The notes beneath the pieces are model-generated. The model was not told the DNA's origin. It made no database searches and saw only the letters and a list, made by a program, of their open reading frames with translations. Source: Ovis canadensis (lineage: Eukaryota; Chordata; Mammalia; Artiodactyla; Bovidae). Taken from it: a DNA stretch of 64,000 nucleotides. Positions 1 to 11,659 of this stretch are shown one piece after another. The stretch spans positions 80,514,501 through 80,578,500 of the forward strand of contig NC_091245.1 of the NCBI RefSeq assembly GCF_042477335.2. Reading direction: 5' to 3'. The translations under genes were made by a program, and so were the position numbers. Position 1 is the stretch's first letter, and each line of letters starts with the position of its first letter.

Positions 1-245
1 AATGCCTGTATCTTTTCAAATTAGCAAATCATACCTGTCAGAATGGCTATAATCAAAAATAATACAAATATATTAAATGTTGGCAAGGGTGTGGAGTAAA
101 GGGACCCCTTATACACTCTTGATGGGAATGTAAATTAGTGCAGACACTGTCGAAAACAGTATGGAAGTTTCTCAAAAAACTAAAAATATAAATAGTGTGT
201 GAACCAATAATTCCATTCCTGCATATGTATCTAAGAGGAAACTAC
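1..245 (+). mobile_element. Old L1 fragment, 3' part of ORF2 region
   Basis: The sequence resembles the end of L1 ORF2 on the plus strand: a stretch equivalent to 'primitive' 3' ORF2 text about a sample being weak against a two-residue primer is not readable as protein because of stops. It runs off the left edge. Divergence from the bovine L1 copies further right suggests an older L1 subfamily. Right edge is approximate. Confidence 0.6.
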
Positions 246-467
246 TTTTCAGTCCATCAAGGTATCAGTAGCTAAATTCTGATTATAAAACAGGTGACCT
301 GCAAATAACTCTAAACATATCTTACTGGGAATCTTTCCAGAAAATATTTGATTACAATTTGATGTTTTCTTTTTAGCTTCTTAGTTTTACTTTTGGGGAT
401 ATAAAGATAAACCATAGATTTAGGCCTTCAAAGTCTTCCATAGTCGACCATACCTAGTCTAAAATGT

Positions 468-737
468 CGGAGAAGGCAATGGCACCCCACTCCAGTACTC
501 TTGCCTGGAAAATCCCATGGACGGAGGAGCCTGGAAGGCTGCAATCCATGGGGTCACTGAGAGTCGGACACGACTGAGTGACTTCACTTTCACTTTTCAC
601 TTCCATGCATTGGAGGAGGAAATGGCAACTCACTCCAGTGTTCTTGCATGAAGAATCCCAGGGACGGGGGTATCTGGTGGTCTGTTGTCTATGGGGTCAC
701 ACAGAGTCAGGCATGACTGAAGTGACTTAGCAGCAGC
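468..737 (+). mobile_element. BOV-A2 dimeric SINE
   Basis: Two Bov-A monomers lie head to tail, each containing the block 'caacccactccagt...cctgg' followed by 'gagtcggacacgactga', and the element ends in a CAGCAG tail. A perfect 12-bp target-site duplication, agtctaaaatgt, flanks it at 456-467 and 738-749. It lacks the tRNA-like head. The family is confined to ruminants. Confidence 0.93.
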
Positions 738-749
738 AGTCTAAAATGT

Positions 750-1339
750 ACTGCCATCAGATCAATTCGTATTCTTCACTATTAGCCCTTCAATGGGTCA
801 GAAGGCTGTGGGATATGAAATTGACAGTCTTGGCTCCATTTGTCACTGGCCTAATGAGGTGAAAGGTAGACTCTGAAAAAGATCAGTTAATTGATTTCTT
901 GGCTAGCAGTTATAAGAACCCCTCATTGGAGAGTGTCACTCAGTTGCCCCTAAAATTTAGGTTATCTGAACTTCAATTTGACCACTTATAAGTAATCTAG
1001 CCATGGGTTCTTTGAACTAATGTCTATTTCCTCTCTTCTTACGGAATACTATAATTATGAGGTATATATGTTTGTGTTTCCTTTAAGGAAATACAACTTT
1101 TCCCTTTAGGGAAGTTTTCTCTTAGCTAAGTTTAATATGCGTTACTTGTATCAGCAAAATAATCACTCAATAGCATTTCTTCATAGATCAGTTCTAAATT
1201 TTTAAATGTTATGAAAAAAATCCTATGATGAGTCATGAGAACTAAATGAATGAAAAGGTGTAATGCTTACCTCCTATTAATCAGTTAGTAGTGTTTAGTT
1301 TTATTTTGTTTCCTATATAGTGTTTTGGTCCTATTCAGT
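750..1339. other. No gene or recognised repeat
   Basis: AT-rich sequence with no long open frame, no splice-flanked coding stretch and no repeat that I recognise. Confidence 0.6.
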
Positions 1340-1353
1340 CTGACATTAGGATT

Positions 1354-1626
1354 TGTTTATTTTTGTTTTGGGCTGCACTGGTTCTTCATTGCTGCACTTG
1401 GGCTTTCTCCAGTAGAAAAGCAAGTGCGGGCTACTCTTGAGTTGTGGTGCTCAGGCTTCTCACTGTGATGGCTTCTCTTGTTGCAGAGCACCGGCTCTAT
1501 GGCAAAAGGGTTCAGTTGTTGTGGGTGTGGACTTAATTGCCCTGTGGCCTGTAGGATCTTCCTGGACCAGGGATCTAACTCATGTGCCCTGCGTTGGCAG
1601 GTGGATTCTTAACCACCAGGGAAGTC
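1354..1626 (-). mobile_element. CHR-type tRNA-derived SINE
   Basis: The complement begins with a tRNA-Glu-like head (at the right end, reading 'aggacttccctggtggt') and ends in an A-rich tail at the left. A 14-bp target-site duplication, ctgacattaggatt, flanks it at 1340-1353 and 1627-1640. CHR SINEs are shared among cetartiodactyls and are older than Bov-tA. Confidence 0.85.
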
Positions 1627-1696
1627 CTGACATTAGGATTCCAAAAAACGAAACAGAGTTTAGTGAGCATTTCTTATGTAGCTTATGTGTTATATA

Positions 1697-1824
1697 AAGA
1701 TTGTTGTTGTTGTTGTTTACACCACAGAGTATGCAAGATCTTAGTTCTCCCACGAGGGATCAACCCATGTCCCCTACAGTGGAAGCATGAATTCATAACC
1801 ACTGGACTTTCAGGAAATACCTAA
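1697..1824 (-). mobile_element. CHR-type SINE fragment
   Basis: A shorter, decayed relative of the SINE at 1354-1626, with a (CAA)n tail on the minus strand (seen as TTG repeats at 1701-1718). The body retains the 'gggatcaacccatgtcccct' block that corresponds to the Pol III B-box region. Confidence 0.65.
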
Positions 1825-1825
1825 G

Positions 1826-2826
1826 GTCTTTTTTTTAATGTAAAACCATGTAACCAATGCCTTCCTGCTTGTAATTAAATCTGGTGACCATAAACTCTTT
1901 CAGATTCATGTTTCAACAATAATAAAATTACTTTTTGTGTAATTTCTTATCTTTTGAATGGACTATCCCTGTTTATCAACTATTTCCTGATTCCAAATAG
2001 CTAACACTTGCCATGGGAGTAGGGAGATCCAGATGCATTAACTCAAGTTATGGATACTTGTATTTTATTGGCCTGTTTCTTATATATCTATTTCCTTGTT
2101 ACTGAGAGAATGGAATCATTTGGTTTTTTCCAATACCATCTCATCTCAAATCATGCAGTTTCACTTTGGTTGGAACCGATTCTTCCCCAAGATTCAGTAG
2201 TCCTTTGGTAACTTCTCCTAGAAGTTTTAACGAGGTTTGACCTTCTCTTTTTATTTTCTGTACTAAAGTATTCTGTAGTGCTGCCAGAGTCAGTTTAATA
2301 ACAGGTGAGTTTCACCCCAAGGCTGATTGTATTTCAGCAGAGGTTGAAATGATCTCTGTATGTCAGGTTGTTAAATCTGCAAAAAGGTATGTGATCTTTC
2401 AAAATGAAAGTCAGTACATCAAGGCAATACAGTTCTCCTTTTCTTTTTATGGACCTCTTTATATTTTGTGGTGGACAGTTCTGAAATACCAAAAGTGACT
2501 GCTTTTTCTCCCCACACATTCATAACCATCAAATATGCAAATACAAAAATTGTCAAAGTAAAATATTCTTGTCTTAAGCTTTGAAACAACCTTTCCAAGG
2601 AACTTCATAATTTAGTACCTTCATATGAACCTATGGGGAATTATTAATCTGCAGTTTCACTGCTTTAAAACATTTTCACAGTTAGCAATGTTCTGGAGGA
2701 CTCATGCTGATTTGTTTCTTCAACATCCACTACAATTCAAAATGCTTGTATTATATGTTAGTAGATATATTATCCAAATTCTTTTCCTAAATCTGCATCA
2801 TGTCAGACTTCCTTACCTCCCTCACT
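1826..2826. other. No gene or recognised repeat
   Basis: About 1 kb of AT-rich sequence. The open frames here are short and show no protein family signature. Confidence 0.6.
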
Positions 2827-4015
2827 TCAGTTCAGTTCAGTCACTCAGTTGTGTCTCTTTGTGACCATATGAACTGCAGCACGCCAGGCCTCCCTGTCCA
2901 TCACCAACTCCTGGAGTCCACCCAAACCCAAGTCCATCGAGTCGGTGATTTCATCCATTGATCTCACCCTCTGTCGTCCCTTCGCTCCTGCCCTCTAACT
3001 TTCCCAGCGTCAGGTTCTTTTCAAATGAGTCAGCTCTTCACATCAGGTGGCTTTCAGCTTCAACATCAGTTCTTCCAATGAACACCCAGGAGTGGTCTCC
3101 TTTAAGATGGACTCGTTGGATTTCCTTGCAGTCCAAGGGACTCTCAAGAGTCTTCTCCAACACCACAGTTCAAAAGCATCAATTCTCTAGTGCTCAGCTT
3201 TCTTTATGGTCCAAGTCTCTCATCTATACATGACCATTTGAAAAACGGTAGCCTGACTAGGTGGACCTTTGTTAGCAAAGTAATGTCTCTGCTTTTTAAT
3301 ATGCTGTCTAGGTTGGTCATAACTTTCCTTCCAAGGAGGAACTGTCTTCTAATTTCATGGCTGCAAACACCATCTGCAGTGATCTTGGAGCCCAGAAAAA
3401 TAAAGTCAGCCACTGTTTCCCCATCTGTTTCCCATGAAGTGATGGGACCAGATGGTATGATCTTAGTTTCCTGAATGTTGAGCTTTAAGCCAACATTTTC
3501 ACTCTCCTCTTTCACTTTCATCAGAGCCTCTTTAGCTCTTCTTCACTTTCTGCCATAAGGGTGGGGTCATCTGCATATCTGAGGTTATTGATATTTTTCC
3601 TGGCCATCTTGATTCCAGCTTGTGCTTCCCCCAGCCCGGTGTTTCTCATGATGTACTCTGCATATAAGTTAAATAAGCAGGATGACAATATACAGCCTTG
3701 ACGTGCTCCTTTTCCTATTGGGAACCAATCTGTTGTTCCATGTCCAGGTCTAACTGTTGTTTCCTAACCTGCAAACAGGTTTCTCAAGAGGAAGGTCAGG
3801 TGGTCTGATAGTCCCATCTCTTTAAGAATTTTCCACAGTTTATTGTGATCCACACAGTCAAAAGCTTTGGCATAGTCAATAAAGCAGAAATAGATGTTTT
3901 TCTGGAACTCTCTTGCTTTTTCCATGATCCAGTGGATGTTGGCAATTTGATCTCTTGTTCCTCTGCCTTTTCTAAGACCAGCTTGAACACCTTGAAGTTC
4001 ATGATTTACATATTG

Positions 4016-4399
4016 CTAAAGCCTGGCTTGGAGAATTTTTAACATTACTTTACTAGTGTGTGGGATGAGTGCAATTGTGTGGTAGTTTGAGCATTCTTTG
4101 GCATTGCCTTTCTTTGGGATTGGAATGAAAACTGACCTTTTCCAGTCCTGTGGCCACTGCTGAGTTTTCCAAATTTGCTGGCATATTGAGTGCAGCACTT
4201 TCACAGCATCATCTTTCAGGATTTGAAATAGCTCAACTGGAATTCCATCACCTCCACTGGATTTGTTCATAGTGAGGCTTTCTAAGGTCCACTTGACTTC
4301 ACATTCCAGGATGTCTGGCTCGAGGTGAGTGATCACACCATCATGATTATCTGGGTCGTGAAGACCTTTTTGTACAGTTCTTCTGTGTATTCGTGCCAC
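4016..4399 (-). pseudogene. BovB reverse transcriptase, N-terminal piece
   Basis: A 127-codon frame covers the start of the BovB reverse transcriptase, including the blocks SSGGDGIPVELFQIL and WKRSVFIPIPKKG that precede the fingers motifs. It ends where the frame breaks before the 'FRKGRGT' block. The same region is readable at 44147-44458 and 56258-56689 in other copies, which supports the assignment. Confidence 0.8.
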
Positions 4400-4991
4400 C
4401 TTTTCTTAATATCTTCTGCTTTTGTTAGGTCCATACCATTTCTGCCCTTTATTAAGCCCATCTTTGCATGAAATGTTCCCTTGGTATCTCTGATTTTCTT
4501 GAAGAAATCTCTAGTCTTTCCCATTCTGTTCTTTTCCTCTATTTCTTTGCATTGATCACTGAAGAAGGCTTTCTTATTTCTTCTTGCTATTCTTTGGAAC
4601 TCTGCATTCAGATGTTTATATCGTTCCTCTTCTCATTTGCTTTCAACTTCTCTTCTTTTCACAGCTATTTGTAAGGCCTACCCAGACAGCCATTTTACTT
4701 ATTGCATTTCTTTTTCTTGGAGATGGTCTTGATTCTTGTCCTCTGTACAATGTCACGAACCTGATTCCATAGTTCATCAGACACTCAGTCTATCAGATCT
4801 AGTCCCTTAAATCTATTTCTCACTTCCACTGTATAGTCATAAGAGATTTGATTTAGGTCATGCCTGAATGGTCTAGTGGTTCTCTCCACTTTCTTCAATT
4901 TCAGTCTGAATTTGGCAGTATGAAGTTCATGATCCAAGCCACAGTCAGCTCCCTGTCTTGTTTTCTCTAACTGTACAGAGCTTCTGCATCT

Positions 4992-5603
4992 TTAGCTGCA
5001 AAGAATATAAACAATCTGATTTCGGTGTTGACCACCTGGTGATGTCCATATGTAGAGTCCTCTCTTGTGTTGTTGGAAGAGGGATTTTGCTATGACCAGT
5101 GCATTCTCTTGGCAGAACTCTATTAGCCTTTGCCCTGCTTCATTCTGCATTCCAAGGCGAAATTTGCCTGTTACTCCAGGTGTTTCTTGACTTCCTACTT
5201 TTGCATTCCAGTCTCCTATAATGAAAAGGACATCTTTTTGGGTGTTTGTTAGTTCTAGAAGTTCTGGTAGGTCTTCACAGAACCATTCAACTTCAGCTTC
5301 TTCAGCATTACTGCTTGGGGAATAGACTTGGATTACCATGATATTGAACGGTTTGCCTTGGAAATGAACAGAGATCATTCTGTTGTTTTTGAGATTGCAT
5401 CCAAGTACTGCGTTTTGGACTATTTTGTTTACCGTGATGGCCACTCCATTTCTTCTAAGGGATTCCTGCCCACAGTAGTAGATATAATGATCATCTGAAT
5501 TAAATTTTCCCATTCCAGTCCATCTTAGTTCGCTGGTTCCTAGAATGTCAATGCTCACTCTTGCCGTCTCCTGTTTCACCACTTCCAATTTGCCTTGATT
5601 CAT
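4992..5603 (-). pseudogene. BovB endonuclease domain, degraded
   Basis: A 203-codon open frame encodes most of the apurinic-type endonuclease of BovB, the domain that nicks target DNA to prime reverse transcription. The frame starts at a methionine in the conserved N-terminal block 'TWNVRSMNQGKL'; the residues before it are open back to a TGA. The catalytic-type motifs SELRW (about residue 30) and GDWNAKVG (about residue 130) are present. Near the C-terminus the expected IDYI-type block reads IVYI, so an acidic residue of the active site appears lost. The frame then stops and the reverse transcriptase continues in other frames. It is a relic domain of the LINE at 2827-6393, not a cellular gene. 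Confidence 0.85.
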
Positions 5604-6160
5604 GGACCTGACATTCCAGGTTCCTATGCAATATTGTTCTTTACAACATCAAACCTTGCTTCTATCACCAGTCGCATTCACAACTCGGTGTTGTTTTTGC
5701 TTTGGCTCCATCCTTTCATTCTTTCTGGAGTATTTCTCCACTGATCTCCAGTAGCATATTGGGCACTTAACGACCTGTGGAGTTCATCTTTCAGTGTCCT
5801 ATCTTTTTGCCTTTTCATACTGTTTATGGGGTTCTCAAGGCAAGAATACTGAAGTGGTTTGCCATTCCCTTCTCCAGTGGACCACATTCTGTCAGATCTC
5901 TCCACCGTGACCCATCCCTCTTGGGTGGCCCCATACTTGCGTGGCTTAGTTTCATTGAGTTAGACAAGACTGTGGTCCATGTAATCCAACTGGCTAGTTG
6001 TCTTTGATTGTAGCTTCAGTCTGTCTGCCCTCTGATCCCATCTCTCAGTGCCTACTGTCTTACTTGGGCTTCACTTACCTTGGACATTGGGTCTCTCTTC
6101 ATGGCTTCTCCAGCAAAGTGTAGCCACTGCTCCTTACCTCAGAGGTGGGGTAGCTCCTCG

Positions 6161-6320
6161 CAGCCACCACCCCTGATCTCAGGCATGGAGTAGCTCCTCT
6201 CAGCTCCTGCCCAAGGCCTCAGCCGTGGGGTAGCTCCTCTCAGCCACCACCCCTGATCTCAGGCATGGAGTAGCTCCTCTCAGCTCCTGCCCAAGGCCTC
6301 AGCCGTGGGGTAGCTCCTCT
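6161..6320. repeat. Perfect 80-bp tandem duplication in BovB 5' leader
   Basis: Bases 6161-6240 and 6241-6320 are identical. Each unit contains two related half-units of about 40 bp with the shared core 'tagctcctctcagc'. Further diverged half-units lie on both sides (6120-6160 and 6321-6365). This is the internal repeat of the BovB 5' untranslated region. Confidence 0.9.
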
Positions 6321-6490
6321 GGGCCATCGCTCCTGACCTTGGGCTTAGGGTAGCTCCTCTTGCCACGCTCATGTGCTGTCACAGCCACTGCGCTGGTACA
6401 AAATAAAAAGACTCAGTTCAAACATATTCCCCTAATATTGCCATCATAATAATTTATTAAAAAGGGGACATATGTTGGATAACTTCTTTC

Positions 6491-6494
<4 letters not shown>

Positions 6495-6533
<39 letters not shown>
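6495..6533. repeat. (TA)n microsatellite
   Basis: An uninterrupted TA run of about 39 bp. Confidence 0.97.
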
Positions 6534-6535
<2 letters not shown>

Positions 6536-6573
6536 GTTAATTCTATCTTAAGAGATTCTGATTTGTTGGGTGA

Positions 6574-7041
6574 GATAAGGTCAGTCTAGTCAAAGCTATG
6601 GTTTTTCTAGTAGTCATGTATTGATGTGAGAGTTGAACCATAATGAAAGCTGACCACCGAAGAATTGATGTTTTTGAACTGTGGTGTTGGAGAAGACTTT
6701 TGAGAGTCCCTTGGACTGCAAGGAGATCCAACCAGTCCATCCTAAAGGAGACCAGTTCTGAATATTCATTGGAAGGACTGATGCTGAAGCTAAAACTCCA
6801 ATACTTTGGCCACCTGATGTGAGGAACTGACTCAATTGAAAAGACCCTGATTCTGGGAAAGATTGATGATGGGAGGAGACAGGGACAACAGAGGATGAGA
6901 TGGTTGGATAGCATCACCAAATCAATGGACATGAGTTAGAGCAAGCTTTGGGAGTTGGTGATGGACAGGGAAGCTTGGCGCGCTGCAGCCCATGGGGTAG
7001 CATACAGTCAGACATGAATGAGTGACTGAACTGAACTGATA
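6574..7041 (+). mobile_element. BovB 3' fragment
   Basis: The C-terminal BovB coding region plus the 3' end on the plus strand, from 'tctagtcaaagctatgg' to the ACTGAACTGA tail. It is 5'-truncated and coding is broken by stops. It lies in inverted orientation to the larger BovB at 2827-6393. Confidence 0.9.
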
Positions 7042-7377
7042 CCATTATTCTAACATGCACCTCAGGCTGTGAAACACAAACCACAATATGATTCTGATTG
7101 TATCACTCACTGCTTATGGTTAACTTTAACAGTGGCCACAAATCTTTACAGCTCTCTCTTCAACAAGTGTGTCCTTCTTTGCACCCCTGGAGCCATGGTT
7201 TGTCTGTCATTGGGACTTGTTTTGACCAAGAGATGACAGTGGGCCTTTATATATATATATGATATATACATGTATCATATACAGTGATAAAAGTCTAAGT
7301 TCTTTAATATAAAAAGAAAACTACCTATTATTTGCCTTCTGAGTTTTAAAACTCTATTGTGAAATATTGCTTAATGT
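7042..7377. other. No gene; possible old LTR trace and TA-rich run
   Basis: No coding signal. The block around 7195-7235 faintly recalls an old mammalian LTR or DNA-transposon remnant, but I cannot name it. A short TA-rich stretch lies at 7248-7282. Confidence 0.45.
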
Positions 7378-7698
7378 TTCAGTTCAGTTCCATTGCTCAG
7401 TAGTGTCTGACTCATGGGGTCAATGGGCTGCAGCACGCCAGGCATCCCTGTCCATCACCAGCTCCTGAAGTTACCCAAAATCATGTCCGTTGAGTTGGTG
7501 ATGCCATCCAATCATCTCATCCTCTGTCATACCCTTCTCCTCCCGCCTTCAATTTTTCCTAGCATCAGAGTCTTTTCCAATGAGTCAACTCTTTGCATCA
7601 GGTGGCCAAAGTATTGGAGTTTCGGGTTCAACATCAGTTTTTCCAATGAACACCCAGGACTGATCTCCTTTAGGCTGGACTGGTTGGATCTCCTTGCT
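7378..7698 (-). mobile_element. BovB 3' fragment
   Basis: A 5'-truncated BovB tail on the minus strand, starting with CAGTTCAGT-type tail sequence at the left and ending abruptly after 'ctggttggatctccttgc'. Confidence 0.9.
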
Positions 7699-7954
7699 TG
7701 ATATTTATTCCTAGTAATATCATATGGCTTGTAATATAGCAAGATATTTATACCATATGACATTTCCTTTAATTTCCTTCCTATATTTAGTAGCTGAATG
7801 TCACATATTTCTTTAGACTCCTTGTTATTTAATCTGAAATGTCTTCCTTGAGACATAAAATTAGGTGATATGCTCCTTATCAGTTCTCACATATCACATT
7901 GGTCTATTTCCATGTTAACACAATGCATTATAATTATTTTTGAAGTTTAGAATC

Positions 7955-8062
7955 TTCAGTTAGATTGTAGTTCCTTAAGGACTAGGGCCATATATATGAA
8001 TTCTTATGCCTGACACAAAGTTAATTATGATAAATATTTGTTAAATGACACTATTATAAAAT
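7955..8062 (+). mobile_element. LINE-2 3' end remnant
   Basis: The order 'gtagttccttaaggactagggcc' region, then 'cctgacacaaag' and 'gataaatatttgttaaatga', follows the LINE-2 3' terminal layout. It is ancient and diverged. Confidence 0.55.
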
Positions 8063-9934
8063 TCTTAACCTGTAATCTAAACTGTGAAGACTTAAAATGG
8101 AAGAATGCATTTATATTTATTGAGCTACTGCTACAATCCAGGAAGTATAATGAGAGCTTTTCATGACACCACATGTAGAATAAATATTCAAGGAGTTCTG
8201 TATATGCTACATGGCAGGACTGCTTATCTTCAGTTTTCCCCTACACATTTCACATGCATGTAGACTATTATTTCCCACAATGCTGCTGATTTATGGCTTA
8301 GCATGAATCTCATGTGTTAAAACATGTTAATGTATAATTGATTAACATATCAAGAGCAAAACATTTAGTATTTCTCTATTATACTAGAGTCCTGGAGGAC
8401 TCAGCTCTCCCTGCTACCTGAGTCCCAGCAGACTTCATCAAGGACCTATACACTATCCTTGAAAGGATGGTGAAACTTACCTTGAATTTGGAAAGGATGG
8501 AGAAAAGACAAAGCCATCTATTAATTGTCATTCAACCACATCTAAAATTAAGAGCTATATTTTCTGCACAATTTTCACACACACCAATAGGTAAAACCAC
8601 GGTTAAAGCTGAAAACACCGATTTGAAATCTAGGATGCTGTTCTGGCAACAAGCTCACTTGTGAGTGTGACCTGGCCTGACCACAGCAGGCAGACTTGTC
8701 CTGACAACTGTCCTTGGGTATAGGCTCTGAGCCGGGTTGGGCTGTGGCCTTCAATGAACTAATTATGCCTGTTCCACCTGTAGTCTAGCCAAAGGATTTC
8801 AGCCATGATCCAGGGGGCAACAAATGACTGTTGGCTCCAGGTGTGGGACTATGGAAGAGGGAGGTGATAGAGGCCATCCTGGATTCATAATGTGAGACAG
8901 GTCTTCCTATGTAGACCTCTCTGACCCAACATTTGCCTAAATCCTACCTTATTACATTCTTCTGATCTCAGAACCAACAACAAAAACAAAACTTTTTGGC
9001 TTATTTTACTACTTCTGCTATTACTAATTCTAATGATAATAAGTGATAAAGCTGGAGTCAAAGCTTACTAGATAGTTTGCTAGGGAAAAGAAGCTCTCTG
9101 TTAGGGCTATTCCAGGCACATTTTTATATATGACCAAGGTACATGAGCGTTAAAACATTTTTAAAAATCAATTTCTAACAGTAGTATTGGAATAATAGAG
9201 GAAATGGCTTAAAATATAAAATTGATTGATTTATTCTTAAAAACCTATTTCTAATAAACCTTGTCATAAATTACGAAAGTGTAAAACTCCCTAGAAAAGG
9301 TAATTCAAATACATTGGCATTACTTACATTAGGGATAAATATTCATTCACTCTCTGGGGATGAGATATGGACAATACATTAAACAGATTAAAGGGCATTA
9401 TTAATACTAGTTTAATACTATAAATTGCAGTTCTATAAACATTTAATAAATGTTCACCATCAAAATATTATTTTATCTATAGTTCACACATTATTTTTTA
9501 CTCAACTGCTAAGTTACAAAATATTATATTCGGATGAAACTTGAGAATATTTTTCCTAAGAAACTGAAAGTTAATCTGCCGTTTAAACAATATAAGTATT
9601 CTTAATGGTTATTTGGTGTATGATCTTTGAAGATTTATAGCCTCTTCTCTTGAACTAAATGCTAATATTTAATGTTCTGCATTTAATTGCTCATGTTTGC
9701 TTTAGTTTGAATAAGAGTGTTTTCTCTGCAAGCAATATTTTCATGTAAACATCAGCATTTTTAATAATGTACAACATACTGAATTGTATTTTCTCCTTCT
9801 CTAAAATTAAAAGAAAAATAAATGCAAATACTTCTTAACCGTACTTTTATAAAAATTAGTTAAATTATCTCTGTAATTCGATATCTGAATTGCATATCTA
9901 GTAACAATCTAATTATATATATTTGTCAGATTAG
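8063..9934. other. No gene; unclassified AT-rich sequence
   Basis: Nothing codes here. The somewhat GC-richer part at 8371-8960 could be an old transposon remnant that I cannot place. A 65-codon frame at 8467-8664 has no recognisable feature. Confidence 0.55.
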
Positions 9935-9940
9935 AGCTGA

Positions 9941-10160
9941 GAATGTCAATGGTGGTGATTTAGGCTCTAAGTCATTACCAACACTCTTGCAACCCTGCAA
10001 CTGTAGCTTGCAAGGCTCCTTTGTCCATGGAATTCTCCAGGCAAGAATAATGTAGTGGATTGCCATTTCCTTCTCCAGGGGACCTTCCTGACCCAGGAAT
10101 TGAACCCAAGTCTCCTGAATTGCAGGAAGATTCTTTGCCAATTGAGCTACAAGGGAACCC
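9941..10160 (-). mobile_element. Bov-tA SINE
   Basis: The tRNA-like head is at the right end ('attgagctacaagggaaccc' complement) and the Bov-A body follows to the left. A short AGAATGT repeat at 9940-9947 and 10161-10167 is the likely target-site duplication. Confidence 0.9.
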
Positions 10161-10167
10161 AGAATGT

Positions 10168-10653
10168 GAATTGTTTACTTCAATTAATATTTAAGTTGAT
10201 ATATATATAATTTTTTGGTCTTCTGAGATGAAGTATCATTAATTCTAACAACAGTTTAAAGTAAGCTTAAATTTGATCTGTTGAGGTTAATCTTTTAGCT
10301 TTTTTTGTGGAAGAGTTTCAAGTACAGTTGGAGCACAATATTTACAGCTGGACCATCAGTGTATTAATCTGTAAAAATAGAGATGATGTGATTTGAAAGT
10401 AAATCTTATCAGTGGTTTTGTAACTTATGAAAGCCTAACTAAATATGCAACCATCCTTTGGAGAGAGATTAACTGAGAATTCATGAACAATCTTTGTCAG
10501 CCTATATCTCTTCACTGTCTTATTGGAGACAAAAGGCCAGGGGTTGTATTTTTCAAACTGAAAAGAAAAAATGGCAAAAACAACTGTTTAGAGAACCAAT
10601 AAATTTGAAAATATGGAGCTATTTCCTCTTGAAGGGAAATATTTGCAACTTGT
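10168..10653. other. No gene or recognised repeat
   Basis: AT-rich sequence without a coding signal. Confidence 0.55.
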
Positions 10654-10664
10654 CTAAAAATATT

Positions 10665-11174
10665 CAGTTCAGTTCAGTTCAGTCGCTCAGTCGTGTCCGA
10701 TTCTTTGCAACCCCATGAATTGCAGCACACCAAGCCTCCCTGTCCATCACGAACTCCTGTAATCTACCCAAACTCATGTCCATCGAGTTGGTGATGCCAT
10801 CCAGCCATCTCATCTTCTGTTGTCCCCTTCTCCTCCCACCCCCAGTCCCTCCCAGCATCAGGGTATTTTCCAATGAGTCAACTCTTCGCATCAGGTGGCC
10901 AAAGTATTGGAGTTTCAGCTTCAGCATCAGTCCTTCCAATCAACACCCAGGACTGATCTCCTTTAGGATGGACTGGTTGGATCTCCTTGCAGTCCAAGGG
11001 ACTCTCAAGAGTCTTCTCCAACACTACAGTTCAAAAGCACCAATTCTTTGGTGCTCAGCTTTCTTCACAGTCCAACTCTCACATCCATACATGACCACTG
11101 GAGAAACTATAGTCTTGACTAAACGGACCTTTGTTGGCAAAGTAATGTCTCTGCTTTTTAATATGCTATCTAGG
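10665..11174 (-). mobile_element. 5'-truncated BovB with target-site duplication
   Basis: A 510-bp BovB tail bounded by a perfect 11-bp duplication, ctaaaaatatt, at 10654-10664 and 11175-11185. It covers the 3' end and the last part of the coding region. Low decay and an intact duplication point to a fairly recent insertion. Confidence 0.95.
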
Positions 11175-11402
11175 CTAAAAATATTAATACCACCTAAATT
11201 GCTTTTTAAATCTGTACATGTGATTTAAGTCATCAGGCTTCATGTTCTGGAACATAAACTTGATTGGAAATTTATAAGGCACTAGAGAAGGATACTACAA
11301 ACATTTAATTTGAAAGACTGGAAAGGAAGCCTGTTGGTTAATGACCCAAATCCTAGACAGATCTTAGGAGGAAAGACGAAAGGAAACAAGGGGACATGTT
11401 TT

Positions 11403-11655
11403 GCAAGTTTGGTGGCCCTAATGGTAAAGAATCTGCCTGCCAATACAAGAAATACAAGAGACTGGGGTTCAATCCCTCGGTTGGGAAGATATCCTGGAGT
11501 AGGAAATAGCAACTTACTCCAGTATTCTTGCCTGGGAAATCCTTTGGACAGAGGAGCCTGGTGGGCTATAGTCCAAAGGGTTGCAATGAGTAGGACACGA
11601 CTGAGCATGTGTGCATGCTTGCACACACACAGACACACACACACAAACACACAAG
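11403..11655 (+). mobile_element. Bov-tA SINE with (CA)n tail
   Basis: A tRNA-like head containing a B-box-like 'ggttcaatccc' (about 11466), then the Bov-A body, then a CA-rich tail at 11620-11655. Confidence 0.9.
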
Positions 11656-11659
11656 GAAG

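Larger units (their letters stand above)
2827..6393 (-). mobile_element. Near full-length BovB (RTE) LINE
   Basis: This is the longest BovB of the window, about 3.6 kb on the minus strand. The 3' end lies at 2827 with the usual CAGTTCAGT-type tail, followed inward by the reverse transcriptase region (about 3200-4400), the endonuclease region (4992-5603) and a repeat-rich 5' leader (about 6060-6393). Frameshifts and stops split the ORF into pieces at 3204-3521, 3796-4002, 4016-4399, 4333-4524 and 4992-5603, so it cannot be autonomous. The reverse transcriptase palm motif YADD is still readable near 3577-3590, with a one-base deletion just downstream. No target-site duplication was found, and the right edge is approximate. 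Confidence 0.93.

Noticed and set aside
6161..6320. CRISPR-like or satellite array
   Set aside because: Only two full 80-bp units without unique spacers, lying in a BovB 5' leader.
10776..11228. 150-codon frame, and similar frames at 32106-32702, 44995-45564 and 14136-14561
   Set aside because: All are antisense to BovB 3' coding sequence, and the same false protein recurs in each BovB copy.
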